A stretch of DNA of 64,000 bases from Emydura subglobosa. Taxonomy: Eukaryota; Chordata; Testudines; Chelidae. Each line of letters opens with the position of its first letter. The stretch's first letter is position 1. The stretch is taken from assembly GCA_007922225.1 (NCBI GenBank), contig ML679961.1, forward strand, positions 69,172,890 to 69,236,889. Reading direction: 5' to 3'. The position numbers were made by a program, and so were the translations under genes. This document shows, one piece after another, positions 10,043 to 21,205 of the stretch. The notes beneath the pieces are model-generated. The model saw only the letters and a list, made by a program, of their open reading frames with translations, was not told where the DNA came from and ran no database searches.

Positions 10043-13000
10043 CTGGGGTGAGACATTAGAAAACCATCAGCGCTGCCAGCCAGAAGGAAATGCTATGATC
10101 CCAGCACACAAACCCCCAGCAGTGGGAGAGCATGTGGTCAGATTGGTAGCTGGGTCACTGCCGCTCCACCGAGAGAGAAAGATTATCAGGAGAAAAGATT
10201 AAATCTGCCATCCTCTACTGTCGCTTTCTCTGAAATACTTCCAGCTCCATGTAGAAGGCCAGCTAGACAGGCAACTTCAGAGTCTCATTGCATGGGTGGT
10301 AGATGGTATAAAGAGAAGGGGGTTAGATTTAGAATGAACATGCCTGGCAGTGGAAGATGATCTTGACATAACTGGAATTATTGAAACATGGTAGAATGAT
10401 GAAAATCAATGAGATATTGTAATACTGATCTATAACGATATAGGGAGGACAGGTTAACTCACAGGACGGGGGAGAGTGTAGGGGGATAACAGTTTACTTG
10501 AGGTTCTATAGAATCTAGGGCAATAACAATTCAGAATAAGAATCTGTGTGGATACAAATCCCACGTCATGAGAATACAAATGGATTAATAGTGTTATACT
10601 ATCAGCCTCCAGCTCAGGCCAAAGATATTGATTGCACAGTGCTAGAAGGATCAAAGAGGCAACATAGTCTAGTAAAATAGTAATAAAAAGTGATTAATAC
10701 TACCTACATGTAAACTGGTCAAGTGTCACTTCAGGACAAAGGCTAGAGAAGCAATTTCTTGACACCTTAAGCAAGTTCTTTTTGGAACAGCTAGTTCTAG
10801 AGCACAAAAGAAGATGATATTTTTAATTCAGTCCTAAGTAACACAGAGAAGTCAATTAATCAAAAACAATAGCTGAGTGATTAAGTAACCATAGTGTAAT
10901 GAAGGAAAAAAAATGGCACCAAATTCTACCACAGTGACACTGTACTTTAGAAAGGGGGATTTCAAACAACGAGAAGCTGGACAAAAAAAGCCCCTATAGT
11001 CAAAAGTGAGGAAATGAAATTTGTTAGATTCAACATGAAGGCTACTCACTCTGCATGGACGCTACTTATGCATACAAAGGCACTCAAGCCTCTCAATAAA
11101 AAAAGGACTCAGGAAGAAAAAGGATAAATATAACCCAGAATGGGTAAATGCAAAAGTTTAAGAGATTATCTGAGCCAAAAAAGATATCCTTCAGAAAATG
11201 GAAATCCAACCTTCATGAAGCCAGTAGAGAGGAGCTACTCTAGGGGAGTAGGAAACTATGGGAGGGGAAATGGAAGATGGAAACTGGGAGGGCTAAGAGG
11301 TAATATGAAGAGCAAATAGCCAAAAATAGAAACACAAATAACAAATAATTGAAATATATTAGAAGCAGGAAGCCTGAGAGAGAACTGGTACATCTGCTGG
11401 ACTGCCATGGAGTAAAGGGAGCAACTAAGGAAGATAAGACATTGCTGAGAAGCTAATGTATTTCTTTGCGTTAGTCTATAGCACATAGGATGTCTGGGAG
11501 ATACCTATCCCAGACCTAACCTTTCCAGATAGTGAAGATGAAGAATTGTCAGAGATTGAGGAAGTGCAGGAACAGACACATGAAGGAGCAATGAGGTACC
11601 AGGCCCAGATATGTAGTTTACACCCAAGAGTTCTGAAGAAATTTAAAAATGAAGTGGCTGAGCTGCTAACAAAAGTATGCAACCACTCATCAAAATCATC
11701 TCCTAACATGGGAGTCCTGGAGAGTTGCAAATGTTTTATCTAACTGTAAAAAGGAGTGATGTTCGGAATTACAGACGATGAGCTCACTTCAGTATCAAGG
11801 GAATGGAAGCAGGATTAAAAACATATTCTGAAACACTGGATGTGGTAGGGACAAATCAGCACAACTTCTGTGAAGAAAAATTCAGCCTCTCCAATACACA
11901 AGAATTTAATGGCTCTGTCAACAAAGTAGTGGATAAAGGAGAACTGATTTAATTTATCTGGATTTTCAAAAAAGCCTTTGACAAAGTCCTGCACAAGAAG
12001 CTATTAAGAAAATGACTCTAAGATGTCACAAGATGAGAGGTAAAGATCTGTCATGGATCAGGAACTATCCAGGAGGCAAAAAAACAAAAAGGAGGAATAA
12101 ATAAGTCAATTTTCACCCTGGCCAAAGGTTAACAGTGGGGTGGCCTAAGTGTCCATTCTAGCATTAGTGGTGTTTAATGGATATATCAATGATCTGTGAA
12201 AAGAGCAAACAGGGAGGTAGCACAGAATTATTTTGGTTAGTCAAGGCTAGAGTAGACTTTGAGGAATTTCAGAGGGATTTAACAAAGTTAGATGAGTAGG
12301 CAGCACAATACTGGATGAAATTCATTGTTGGAAGGAATAATTTGAACTGTTCATACATCTTGCTGCATTAAACATTAACTATAACCATACAGGAGAAAAA
12401 TATCTGGGCACCACTATGAGAGTTCAAGCAAAAGTTTTGCTTGATGTGCAGTGGTTGACAAAAAGCAAAGAAATGGCTGTTTGCATGAACAATAGAAAAT
12501 ATTATAATGCCATTATAATGCACATGCTTACCAGGGACTCTCTGCTCAGTTCTAGTCATCCAGTGTAAAAAAAAATGAAACAGCAGATGTAAGGGGGTTC
12601 AGAGATGCACAAAGAGAATGACTTCTCTATGATGAGAGACTGAAGAGAATGTGATTGTTTAGTTTAGAGAGGATACAAATAAGAGAGGCAAAAGAGAGTT
12701 AAGTAATGAGTGGTGCAGAGAAGGTAGATCAGGCACCTCTGATTATCCTGTCTCATAATAAAAGAACAAGGGAGAATCCAATGAAATTGAAAGGCAACAG
12801 AGTTAAACCTGGTAAAAGGGAATGATTTTTAAACAGTGCAGAATTAACGTGTGGAACTCACTCCCACAAACTTTCTGAGGCTAAGAGCTTAGTAGGATTC
12901 ATAAAAAGGATCAGACATTTATGGTTAATGAGAACATCCACACGGACATTAGAAGGGATTAAAAAAATACATTACAGGTATAAACCCTCCTGCATCAGTG

Positions 13001-13460
13001 CAAAAATTTCACCTGTTCCCAGGTTATTTCATCATAACTGCCTACAGCAGGTTTTCTTACACCTTCTGCTGAAACATCTAGCACTGGCCATCCTTGGAGG
13101 TGAAATACTTGACTAGATAGACCCCTGGTCTAATCCGGTCTGGCAATTCCTATATTTGGCCTTGAAGGTGAGGAATAGAAAACAGTGAAACAGGAAAGAG
13201 GCTCTTTTTGGGGTCTGAGAAGGATACTGAGGATCTTTGGAGAGAGGGATGTATGCATGATTTTTCCTCCTTATTCCAAGGAAATAATTATCCTAAATAA
13301 ACCCCCTCTTTTTGTGGGACACTGGCATAGTACCCACTAGTTATTCAAGGCTGGAAGCATGCTATAGGGAACAATCCCTGGCTTGTCTGGGAATGGGGTG
13401 ATAGATAAAGCTGCACAACAAATCACGGCCAATAAAGAATGGAGGACCTGAAACACATAC
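10043..13460 (-). other. CREB3L1 intron 9, mostly a CR1 LINE
   Basis: Canonical GT...AG on the minus strand (donor GTATGT after 13461, acceptor CCCCAG before 10042). Most of it is the plus-strand CR1 relic at about 10300-13165, so the LINE lies antisense to the gene. Confidence 0.9.
10300..13165 (+). mobile_element. Degenerate CR1-family LINE, ORF2 through 3' end
   Basis: Broken frames on the plus strand follow the CR1 order. An endonuclease-like segment at about 10360-10440 reads ITGIIETW, then NDENQ and DIV across a stop. A linker with HPRVLKKFKNEV-like text lies near 11620, a reverse-transcriptase palm segment (YLDFQKAFDKV-like, here FIWIFKKAFDKVLHKKLL) near 11955-12010, and the typical 3' end (CTGGTCTAATCCGGTCTGGC) near 13125. 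Many stops and frameshifts make it non-functional. CR1 is the dominant LINE of turtles, crocodilians and birds. Confidence 0.88.
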
Positions 13461-13560
13461 CATTAGGCAGGTCCCTGTCTGTGTGGAAGCCATTTTATAT
13501 GGTCTAGAGACCTTCCCAGCCACTAGGGTCTGGAGCTTCTGTAACTGCTGGAGCAGAGTC
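13461..13560 (-). CDS. CREB3L1: CREB3L1 exon 9 (end of zipper, start of membrane segment)
   Basis: After the split arginine codon it encodes [20 protein letters not shown] and on to GTCLM. The acceptor is TGTTCTCTCCTAG and the donor is CTAATG|GTATGT on a codon boundary. It holds the last zipper leucines and the [18 protein letters not shown] stretch leading into the membrane. Human has TNK where this reads AGK; otherwise the match is close. Confidence 0.96.
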
Positions 13561-15689
13561 CTAGGAGAGAACACAACCACAAGATAGTGCAATGAAGAGG
13601 GAAAGATCACGGAGGGTCCGGGATATGAAACCGAAGCTGAAACCTTCTAATGTCCACCCCAGCTTTCCTCTGAATGAGAAGAGCTCCCTCACTTATCCGA
13701 GTCTCCTACCACATAGGTCTGGGAAGCAGAGAAATGAAGGTGAGAGTGGTAAAGGCAATGGAGATGACAGGAGTTGGGCAAAGGACACCTCTTCTCCTCA
13801 TGCCACATTAGCCCCTCTGCCCTGATCTCCCACAATCAGATTGAGTCAGAAATGGACTCCAGTCCAGGCTGCCCAGGTAGATCCAAAACCCAGCACGGGG
13901 TGCCTAGCATGGCCACTCCCACAACCCCAGAATACCGGAGATTCCAGTACTTCCAGGAGTGGCATGACCATGCACACGCAGTGTGTGTGAGCTCATGCTG
14001 GCAGGGACAAGGCAGCACGCTCTTCAAAATGGTGTCACTCATCTGTGATGCCTGACAAAACCACATCTGATTTTGTCTCAGTACTGGACAGGGCACAAAC
14101 CCTAGACAAAGAGGACTGTCTGGCCCAAAACCGGAGGAGTGGCCTACCTAGGGGTGCACATCCCATAGCACTACCCACACCCCCTAGAGCATAAGGCTGA
14201 GAAGGAAGAAAAACTAAAATGTGATCAGTTTCAACTTCATCTCTCTTGGCAGGCGCTGCAGGGGGCTGTGGGCAAAGCTAAATGTACAGCTGAGTGAATA
14301 ATTCCTCTTCCAGTTGCCCTGGCTGACACATAACAGGCTCACTTTCTTGTTTAAATTACTTCATATGCCCCACCCTCCCATTCTGGACATATTACTTACT
14401 GCCCACTAAAGGGCAGAACTGCTTAGCTGGCATGACAAAGGAATTTTTTCGGGGGGGGGGGGGGGGAAGCGAAGCGGGGGGACTGCAAAGAGCATTAGTG
14501 AGTCTTGGACTCTGTAGCTAGGGGGCCTAGATTTCCTTGTTACAAATTGCCTAGTAATTTCCCCTCTGCAGCATTGCCAACTCTTGCAATCTTATTGCGA
14601 GTCATAGGATAGCTGGTGTTTTTCATAAAGCCCCAGCTCCTGGAGTCAGGTGATTTCAGGAGAATCTCAGATTTCATATTTTTAAGTTAGTTTCCAGCCC
14701 TCATGGCTGTAGAGGAAAGCGGAAAACATGACCTCTAAGGCTCGCAAGGCCAATAAAATGAACTCAGTGTTTCTTACTTTGTAAAAACTCATGATTTTTA
14801 AGACAATCACATGTCACTCATCTGAGATGCTGGACAAAACCACATCTGATTCTGACTCATGGGGGTCCTGACTCATGACTTTTGAATGCTTGGAGTTGAT
14901 GATGCGGCTCTGCTCCTGGCTGCTTCTCAAAAACCTGAGAGAGATGGGCTGCAGTTCACAATTTGTCCAGCAGATGGAAGGCCCCAACCATCTATGAGGT
15001 TGCAAAATTAAACACTGACTGAAAGCTGGGAAGGCATTGCCTGACACCTCCGGGGTCTCCAAAGAGCAGCATCTGACCTGGAAGCTGGGGTCAGAGCCTC
15101 AGCGTCAGGGGATCTAAGGAAAAGAGTCTGACAAAGAGCCTCAGAGTGAGGTCAGGGAGGACAATAGCCCCAGGCGAGCTCCAGACATGATGGTGTGGTC
15201 AAGTGGGAAGATGGATTTGGTTAACAGGGTCACTGACTATATTCCTCCCCCGTTGGGCAAAGGCTCATGCATGGATTAAAGGAATCCCCATGTGCAGCTG
15301 CTAGAGTTTGTGCGGCTGTGAAGAATGTATCTAAGTGCACGTGCAGCAGGGTGTGAATTCAGAACAAAGGGAACATGTGCATTGGAATACATTAAGGAGA
15401 TCCATCCTCGCTCACCCCACACATATGGTAGTTCCTAGCTGCTGACTCTGCCCTTGCTCTGCCACACATGCACAGTGAAAGGAGGCAGAGCTCGCCCCAA
15501 TTCCAAGTGCTGCTTCCTATTTCTATCACATGCGTGTGTGTTTTCCATGTTCTAGATTCAAAGGAAACAAATTCCTGGGGTGGAAAGGCTGCCAGCTCTG
15601 AGCGCTGAGACCCCATGCACTCTCCATATTTTCATCAAGGAAGCCAGGGGCCTGCTTTAGGGCTGAGAGAGACTTACTCCCCCAGGCAA

Positions 15690-15870
15690 GCATCTGTGCT
15701 AGTGTCAGACAAGGAGAAAGCTCCCGAAGGCTGGGGGGGAGGGGAGAAGGGCATAATGGGATCTGCATGGGTGCCAGACAAGGAGAGGGCTCCCGCAGGC
15801 TACAGGGGATAACGTGGTCTGCACCGGTGTCAGGTTTGGAGAGAGTTGCTTTGGGTTAAATGGGAGAAAG
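15690..15870. repeat. Three-unit degenerate minisatellite
   Basis: Three imperfect units begin near 15693, 15761 and 15817, each with a GTGYCAG(ACAAGGAG) core followed by GGGCTCCC-like text and a G-rich end. The period is about 55-70 bases and the third unit is the most diverged. Confidence 0.6.
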
Positions 15871-15900
15871 TTCCTAGAGTCCGTCCAGTCACCCTGTAAC

Positions 15901-15988
15901 CCTAGCTCTTTCTTCTAGGGAAATCCCAATTGGTATCTTATGCCCCTAGCTCTTTCTTCTAGGGAAATCCCAATTGGTATCTTATGCC
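15901..15988. repeat. Perfect 44-bp tandem duplication
   Basis: The unit from CCTAGCTCTTTCTTC to TTATGCC occurs twice head to tail (15901-15944 and 15945-15988) with no mismatch, so the duplication is recent. It lies just after the minisatellite. Confidence 0.9.
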
Positions 15989-16440
15989 CCTGGACTTCTA
16001 CTCTGCCTCCAGGCCTTGCCACTTAATAGCCCTCTGTGCTTCAGCGAGCAGAGCCGGGAGGTTGAGAGATGGGGGTCATGCCTTCTGGGGCCCCCTGCAC
16101 AAGAGTTCCCGTGGAGACAACGAAAAGAGTGGAGGGGTTTGAGTAGCAGTCAGAGCTCTGGGCTGCGGGGAGAGGACGGAAGGCATGGCAGAAAGCTCCA
16201 TTGCTCTTCCCCTTTCTCTGCTGACAGCCTCTGCCTGGCAGACCCAACACAAACATTCCACACTCACTAACCAAACCCAGCTGACTTGCTGCTGCCATTG
16301 GAGGGGAACCAGGTCCTGCTGAGCAGTCCAGACTCTGCCAGGAATTGGGGGAGGGTTGCCTTTTCTTTCTTTCCAAGCACTCCCCTGGCCGCCCTTCTTG
16401 GCAGCCCACCCCAAAAGAGATCAGGATTGGCTTCTCTCAC

Positions 16441-16509
16441 CTGTTTGCATTTTCTAAGGTCTCCACTTTTTTCCACAGTTCATTGTTTTCAGATGTGAAA
16501 GTCTCAACT
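16441..16509 (-). CDS. CREB3L1: CREB3L1 exon 8 (leucine zipper)
   Basis: Encodes [20 protein letters not shown] then AN, with split codons at both ends. The acceptor is TTTTATTCCTGCAG and the donor is AACAG|GTGAGA. Counting from the leucine of CLEKK in exon 7, heptad positions hold F, L and L here, continuing the coiled coil used for dimerisation. Nearly identical to mammalian CREB3L1. Confidence 0.96.
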
Positions 16510-19390
16510 CTGCAGGAATAAAACGCAAATCCAGTTAGTTACAAATGCTGCCAAAAAAAGGCCAACATTGCACCCAGTCCTCCATCAGAGCCCAGCCCCC
16601 GAACAGCCCTGTGCCCTCAGTTTCCTGCAGATGTGCTCCCAGCTCCAGGAGTCAAATGATCATGTGCTGTCTAGCAACATGTTCTCAACTGATGTGAACA
16701 ATGAAGGGATCAGAGTGAAGATTGAATCCCTTCAATGCTCAATAATTCCTTTGCAGTGTTTCACTTTGACTGGGCACCTGAGCTAAAGGAGAATTTGCTC
16801 TCACTGCCAGCTCTATTAGGAAAGAGAATCCCCAGTTCAAACACATGACCAGCTCTAGCCATTGGAGAGCAGCGGAGAACCTGCACACTCTCTCTTTTCT
16901 CCAAGTTCTTCACTGTAACTATACTATGATGAAAGAATCCAGCAAGGGTACAGGGAACAGCAGACGGGAAATCTCTGCAGGACTGGGGAAACAACAGCAG
17001 CCATGGAAGTGACAATAATAAAACAGAAGACTTTCCAATACCTACAACCATGTGAAATGACCATGTCCAGTGTCTGAACTACCCATTCAATATAAAAATG
17101 GTGCTTAAAGAGACATTGCTAGGTTGAACCTTTTAGGCCCAAAATGTAGGTTTTGTGCAAGCTAGCATTTACAGAAAATAAGGTCAATACATTTATTTTG
17201 GTTACAGCTGAAATGCCAATTAACTTTTTTTTTGTTAAAATTTTAAACATACACTGTAACCCAAATATCATAGCATTGTGCTAGAGTAATAAGCAGTAGC
17301 CATGTACATAGACACCACGGCCATAAACGGGGAATGAACATAGAACCCTCAGGAGCAAAAGCACAGAACCCTGCTACTCAAACCAGAGAAGCAATCCTAT
17401 CAGCTGTAAGAGGTAAAGTTTTAACCTTGATATGGGCCAATCTCCAGAGGGACACACACACACACACCACACACACACCACACACCACACACCACACACA
17501 CACACACACACTCCTCTCTCACATTTGTTGTCCCCCGGAATTAGTTACATTCTAGGTCTAGTGGCTCCCCCCCTTAGGCTGGGGGAGAGGCCTTGAACGG
17601 TGGGCGGGCTAATGCCCGCCTGCCTCCTGGTTTGTAAATAGAAGCTAGTGTATGTGTATTACATAAGAGCCAGAAGGTAAAACTGACTCATCTGTTTTCA
17701 TTGTGCATTTCTCTCTACTTAGAGAGGAAAGTGAAAGTTAATTAGGCTTTTTAAATAATCTTTCCATTTTTATTATGTTATTAATGACATAGGAAAGGAC
17801 ACTATTTTTAAAACACTAGACATGAAATTGGATCCTTGTGGACAGACTTCTGTGCCTGAGAGAGACCCATTTGGGGCTCCACACAAGTGCGAGGAGCCTC
17901 TTGCATGGATCTGATTGCATAGATTTCTAACCTGATAATGTCCCATTACACTAAACTTGTGACTGCAACACAGACAGACAGACAAGCTGGGAACTATGAA
18001 AGGAAGTAGATCTTGTTGCCCTAGCTCACATTATAAGATAAAAACCAAAGCTCAAGCAGGGGACTTTGGGGAACAAACTTGGCTTTAGCTTCTTCCTGGC
18101 TATCAGCCACTTGAGTCATCATCTCAACGTATAGGAATCAGGGGGATTGTATTTAATGCCCAAAAATGCCCGTGCTCCCATGGTATCCACCATATGCAAA
18201 GTAGATAACTGTGTATGCAGAAAGCAGTGAGATGTACAATTACTCTGTATGCTCATATAAATGTAGGATTTCTAATTTGAGCAGATGCACAGGAAATGTA
18301 GTGGTAGTCACAATTGAAAGTTTGACTATAGGGTGTCAGAAGTATCTGTATTTGGGCATATATGAGACAGGTCATTTACTTGGTTTGATCCACATTGTTT
18401 AGCATAGACTGCAAAGCTGCGGAGGGGGAAGCCTGGGTTACGGCCTGACCACTTTTTGTTTGGGCCAAACCTGAGTGACACTGTGACCCAGTGCACTGGG
18501 TCACAACACCACTCACTCAGATTTCAAGATGGTGAGTATAGGAGCTCATGGACTAGGGGTGTCAGGGTGCTGGTGGGGGGTGATCCTCAGAGGCAAAGAG
18601 GGCAAGTTGGTGGTGGTGGAAATCTGTGCTTTTCCCCACCATTTTAAACAGCATCCCAAAGCCCCTGATTAGTGATCAAACAGACCGGAGCAGCTTCTAG
18701 TAGGGAAACATTAATCTCACCAAACATACTACGCGAACAACATGTCATAAGGCCTGGAATATTGGGGGCAAACAGAACAAGGCAAGGAGAAGTAAGTGGG
18801 TTTTTAAAGGAATAATCCAGTGTTGCAAGGTATGGTAGGCTGTCTGGGGGCAGGCGGGGGGAGGGAGAGGCTGTGCAAACCAAATCTGTGTGCTAAGAAA
18901 CCTGTACAGTTTTCATGAAATAACCTGACACCTGTACAGAGAATCACTCATTAGAACTAATACCTCATTTTAAATTTGTCTAAAACAAGTATGGTGTATG
19001 CTGAGGACCAACTCAGCACTGTCAAACAGGTTGTCACCAGCGCAAGGCTGTACTCTGAGCCACAGAAATGAAAGGAAGCATCTGAAATCCCAGATACTTT
19101 AAGAATATTTTTAACTTAATAGCCCTTGGAACATGATACTGTCGAAGGCAGCCATCCCTCTACAGTACTGGGATTAGGAGAGAGAGAGAGCTTTGGGGCT
19201 GATGCAGCCATCTTTGCTTCGAGCTGAATTCCAAGCCCCAGAAGTGGCCTGTGGAGTGGGGAGCCAGATGGGCTTTGGAGCCCCAAGCATTGCACAAACA
19301 GGATGAGCAGTGGACAGTATGGAGGTCAGTGGCCCTCCTGTCCAATAATACCCCTGCTTGGATGCTTCGAAGGGAGAAGAGGACACTTAC
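16510..19390 (-). other. CREB3L1 intron 7
   Basis: Donor GTAAGT after 19391 and acceptor CCTGCAG before 16509. Contains a CA microsatellite (17452-17511). No gene or clearly bounded transposon seen in the rest. Confidence 0.9.
17452..17511. repeat. CA/CCA microsatellite
   Basis: About 60 bases of (CA)n interrupted by several CCA steps, a likely length-polymorphic locus within intron 7. Confidence 0.95.
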
Positions 19391-19449
19391 TTTTTCTCTA
19401 GACACTCCACATATTCCTTCTTCTTCCTGCGACTCTCCTGAGCAGAGAT
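19391..19449 (-). CDS. CREB3L1: CREB3L1 exon 7 (bZIP basic region)
   Basis: Encodes ISAQESRRKKKEYVECLEK plus two bases of a lysine codon. The acceptor is TCACCTCCCAG and the donor is AAAAA|GTAAGT. With the last residues of exon 6 this forms the DNA-contacting signature NKISAQESRRKKKEY of CREB3-family bZIP proteins, followed by the first zipper leucine in CLEKK. Such factors bind CRE- and UPR-type elements as dimers. Confidence 0.97.
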
Positions 19450-20178
19450 CTGGGAGGTGAGGGAAATATCAAACACAAGTCAGCACTGTAGGCCTCAAGC
19501 CACTTCTCCGCCCTGCCAGTACCGTTACATGCCCGCTTCCTTTGCGCATGCTTTCTCTTGTCCAAAGGCAGAGCAGGCTATCACACCTGCCACAAAACAC
19601 TTAGGAATGAGGAAGCCAAGATGGGAGGCATTTTGCGTTCCTCAAGGTGAAGGTTACAAATCTCTTTTGCAATGTGCCTGAGCCCCATCACCCTTGCAGG
19701 CATCTCTGGGGTCACTTGGAAATGTGCTGACTCACATGGCTACATGGTGTGGTTGGCTGGAAAGAACCCTGTCCTAAACCATCTTTGAATCACAAATGGT
19801 GACTAATACCATGCTGCAGGATCTCATCAGCTCCCCAATAGAGCTCCTGCTAATCTGAGTGGCTCAGGGAATCTCACAGCCACTACCCAATTATATGATT
19901 TAACATGTATTTTATGGTAGTGCCCATTAGCTCCATTCAGGATTTGGACTCCTTTGTGCTGAGTGCTATACAAACAATAGAGGAGAATGTGGTCTCTGCC
20001 CCAATGGGCTTACAATATAATTTGGAGCAAGATGCAATAGGTGATTGTAGGAAGGAGGGGGAGAGGCGAGGGTTACCGATAATAGCAGGATTGTGTGGTG
20101 ACACTGGAGGACATGTGCACAACTTGATGTTTCTGAATCATTTCAACTCTATGTTTAAAATATAATTACACAAGAGAC
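19450..20178 (-). other. CREB3L1 intron 6, with an antisense LINE/SINE tail
   Basis: Weak donor GTCTCT and acceptor CCTCCCAG. At about 19910-20060 it holds a minus-strand copy of the LINE/SINE 3' tail module: TGTGCTGAGTGCTATACAAA, then GAGAATGTGGTCTCTGCCCC and TTACAATATAA on the plus strand. Confidence 0.8.
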
Positions 20179-20328
20179 CTTATTCTTTATTTTCCTCCTG
20201 ACCCTCTTCAGTGCTTTCTCCTCTGCTTTGGTGAGGGGCAGCTTGGTAGGGATGGGGTAGCCCTCTGCAATCAGGGTGCGTTTCTCTTCCTCGGTCAAGA
20301 GCAGGGGGCCTGAAGTCCCTTGTAACTT
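20179..20328 (-). CDS. CREB3L1: CREB3L1 exon 6 (pre-bZIP block and start of basic region)
   Basis: Encodes exactly 50 residues, starting [20 protein letters not shown] and ending RVRRKIKNK. The acceptor is TGTGTATTTCAG. The [20 protein letters not shown] block next to the bZIP is specific to the CREB3 family and essentially identical to human. The exon ends at the start of the basic region. The donor AAG|GTCTCT is weak after the GT, which is unusual beside the GTAAGN and GTGAGN donors of the neighbouring introns. Confidence 0.97.
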
Positions 20329-21047
20329 CTGAAATACACAGGCAGAAGATATCAGTGGCATACAGAGCATCAACAATGAATCCCCCCTATGCACTGCACC
20401 CACCACAACAGGGGGACTCTCATGTAAATAAACCCATGTCAGCGGTCTTTACTGCAGCCACTGGAACCTGTCCCCAGTGACACAGCCAGCCAGCTGCTTC
20501 CCACTCTGCCCACTAATATAACTGCTCCCCAAGCTGTTGTTTGCTATGGGAATTTGTTGCAGAGCTCATGAAAAGCAGTTAATACATGCCCTTTCTATGT
20601 GACTTCTCAGTTATTCCTTTACCAGGAAGTCCATTCCGTGATCTTTAGTGAATTTGGTGGTCCTGAAAGTGAAGGACTCACATTATGCTGGCTAGAGCCC
20701 AGCAATCACAGGCTGGTGCTATGAAAGCCTCTTTTCATCAGTCTCTCTCTCTGCCATATATCTCAATCCTGACCTACAACATGGCTTCCCCACCCACCAC
20801 TCCAGGCCTGGGGGTCCGAGGCAGCTCTGCCAATCAATCTCACTCCTGATCTGCAGCACCCCTCTGGTTATCCAGTTCTAGGCCTGAGCAGAAATTACCA
20901 ACAGTGAGACTAACAACTAATGTAACCCTTTCACCTTCAGCCAGGTAAAGTTTACCAGCTCCTAGGAGCACAAAGAACCCTGCACTCTATGCTGTGAGCA
21001 AGCTTGCATTCTGGTGGCATTCTGATGTCTCCATTCTAGTTCCTTAC
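20329..21047 (-). other. CREB3L1 intron 5
   Basis: Donor GTAAGG and acceptor TATTTCAG. Single-copy-looking sequence; nothing else recognised. Confidence 0.85.
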
Positions 21048-21205
21048 ATGTGGTGCTGTGAGGAGAGGTGAGGTGGAGATTGCACTGGAAGAACGAGCAG
21101 CTGGCCGGGCTGGGCTGGAGGGAGGCAGGGACCGCGGACTCTGAGATCCATCACTGTCACTGCCATGACTGCTAGGGGGCGTTGGAGGCATCTGCACCAG
21201 GTCAT
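21048..21205 (-). CDS. CREB3L1: CREB3L1 exon 5 (Ser/Pro-rich linker)
   Basis: Encodes 53 residues including the junction codon, from [20 protein letters not shown] to SPLLTAPH. The acceptor is CTTTCCCATTAG before 21205 and the donor is CCACAT|GTAAGG. The [18 protein letters not shown] motif is shared by CREB3L1 and CREB3L2 and is rich in proline-directed phosphorylation sites. This segment links the activation domain to the DNA-binding half. Confidence 0.95.

Larger units (their letters stand above)
13561..16440 (-). other. CREB3L1 intron 8
   Basis: Canonical ends (donor GTGAGA after 16441, acceptor CCTAG before 13560). Contains two similar 45-base direct repeats (about 14034 and 14812), a 16-base G run (14451-14466), a minisatellite (15690-15870) and a perfect 44-base tandem duplication (15901-15988). 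No other gene seen. Confidence 0.9.
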
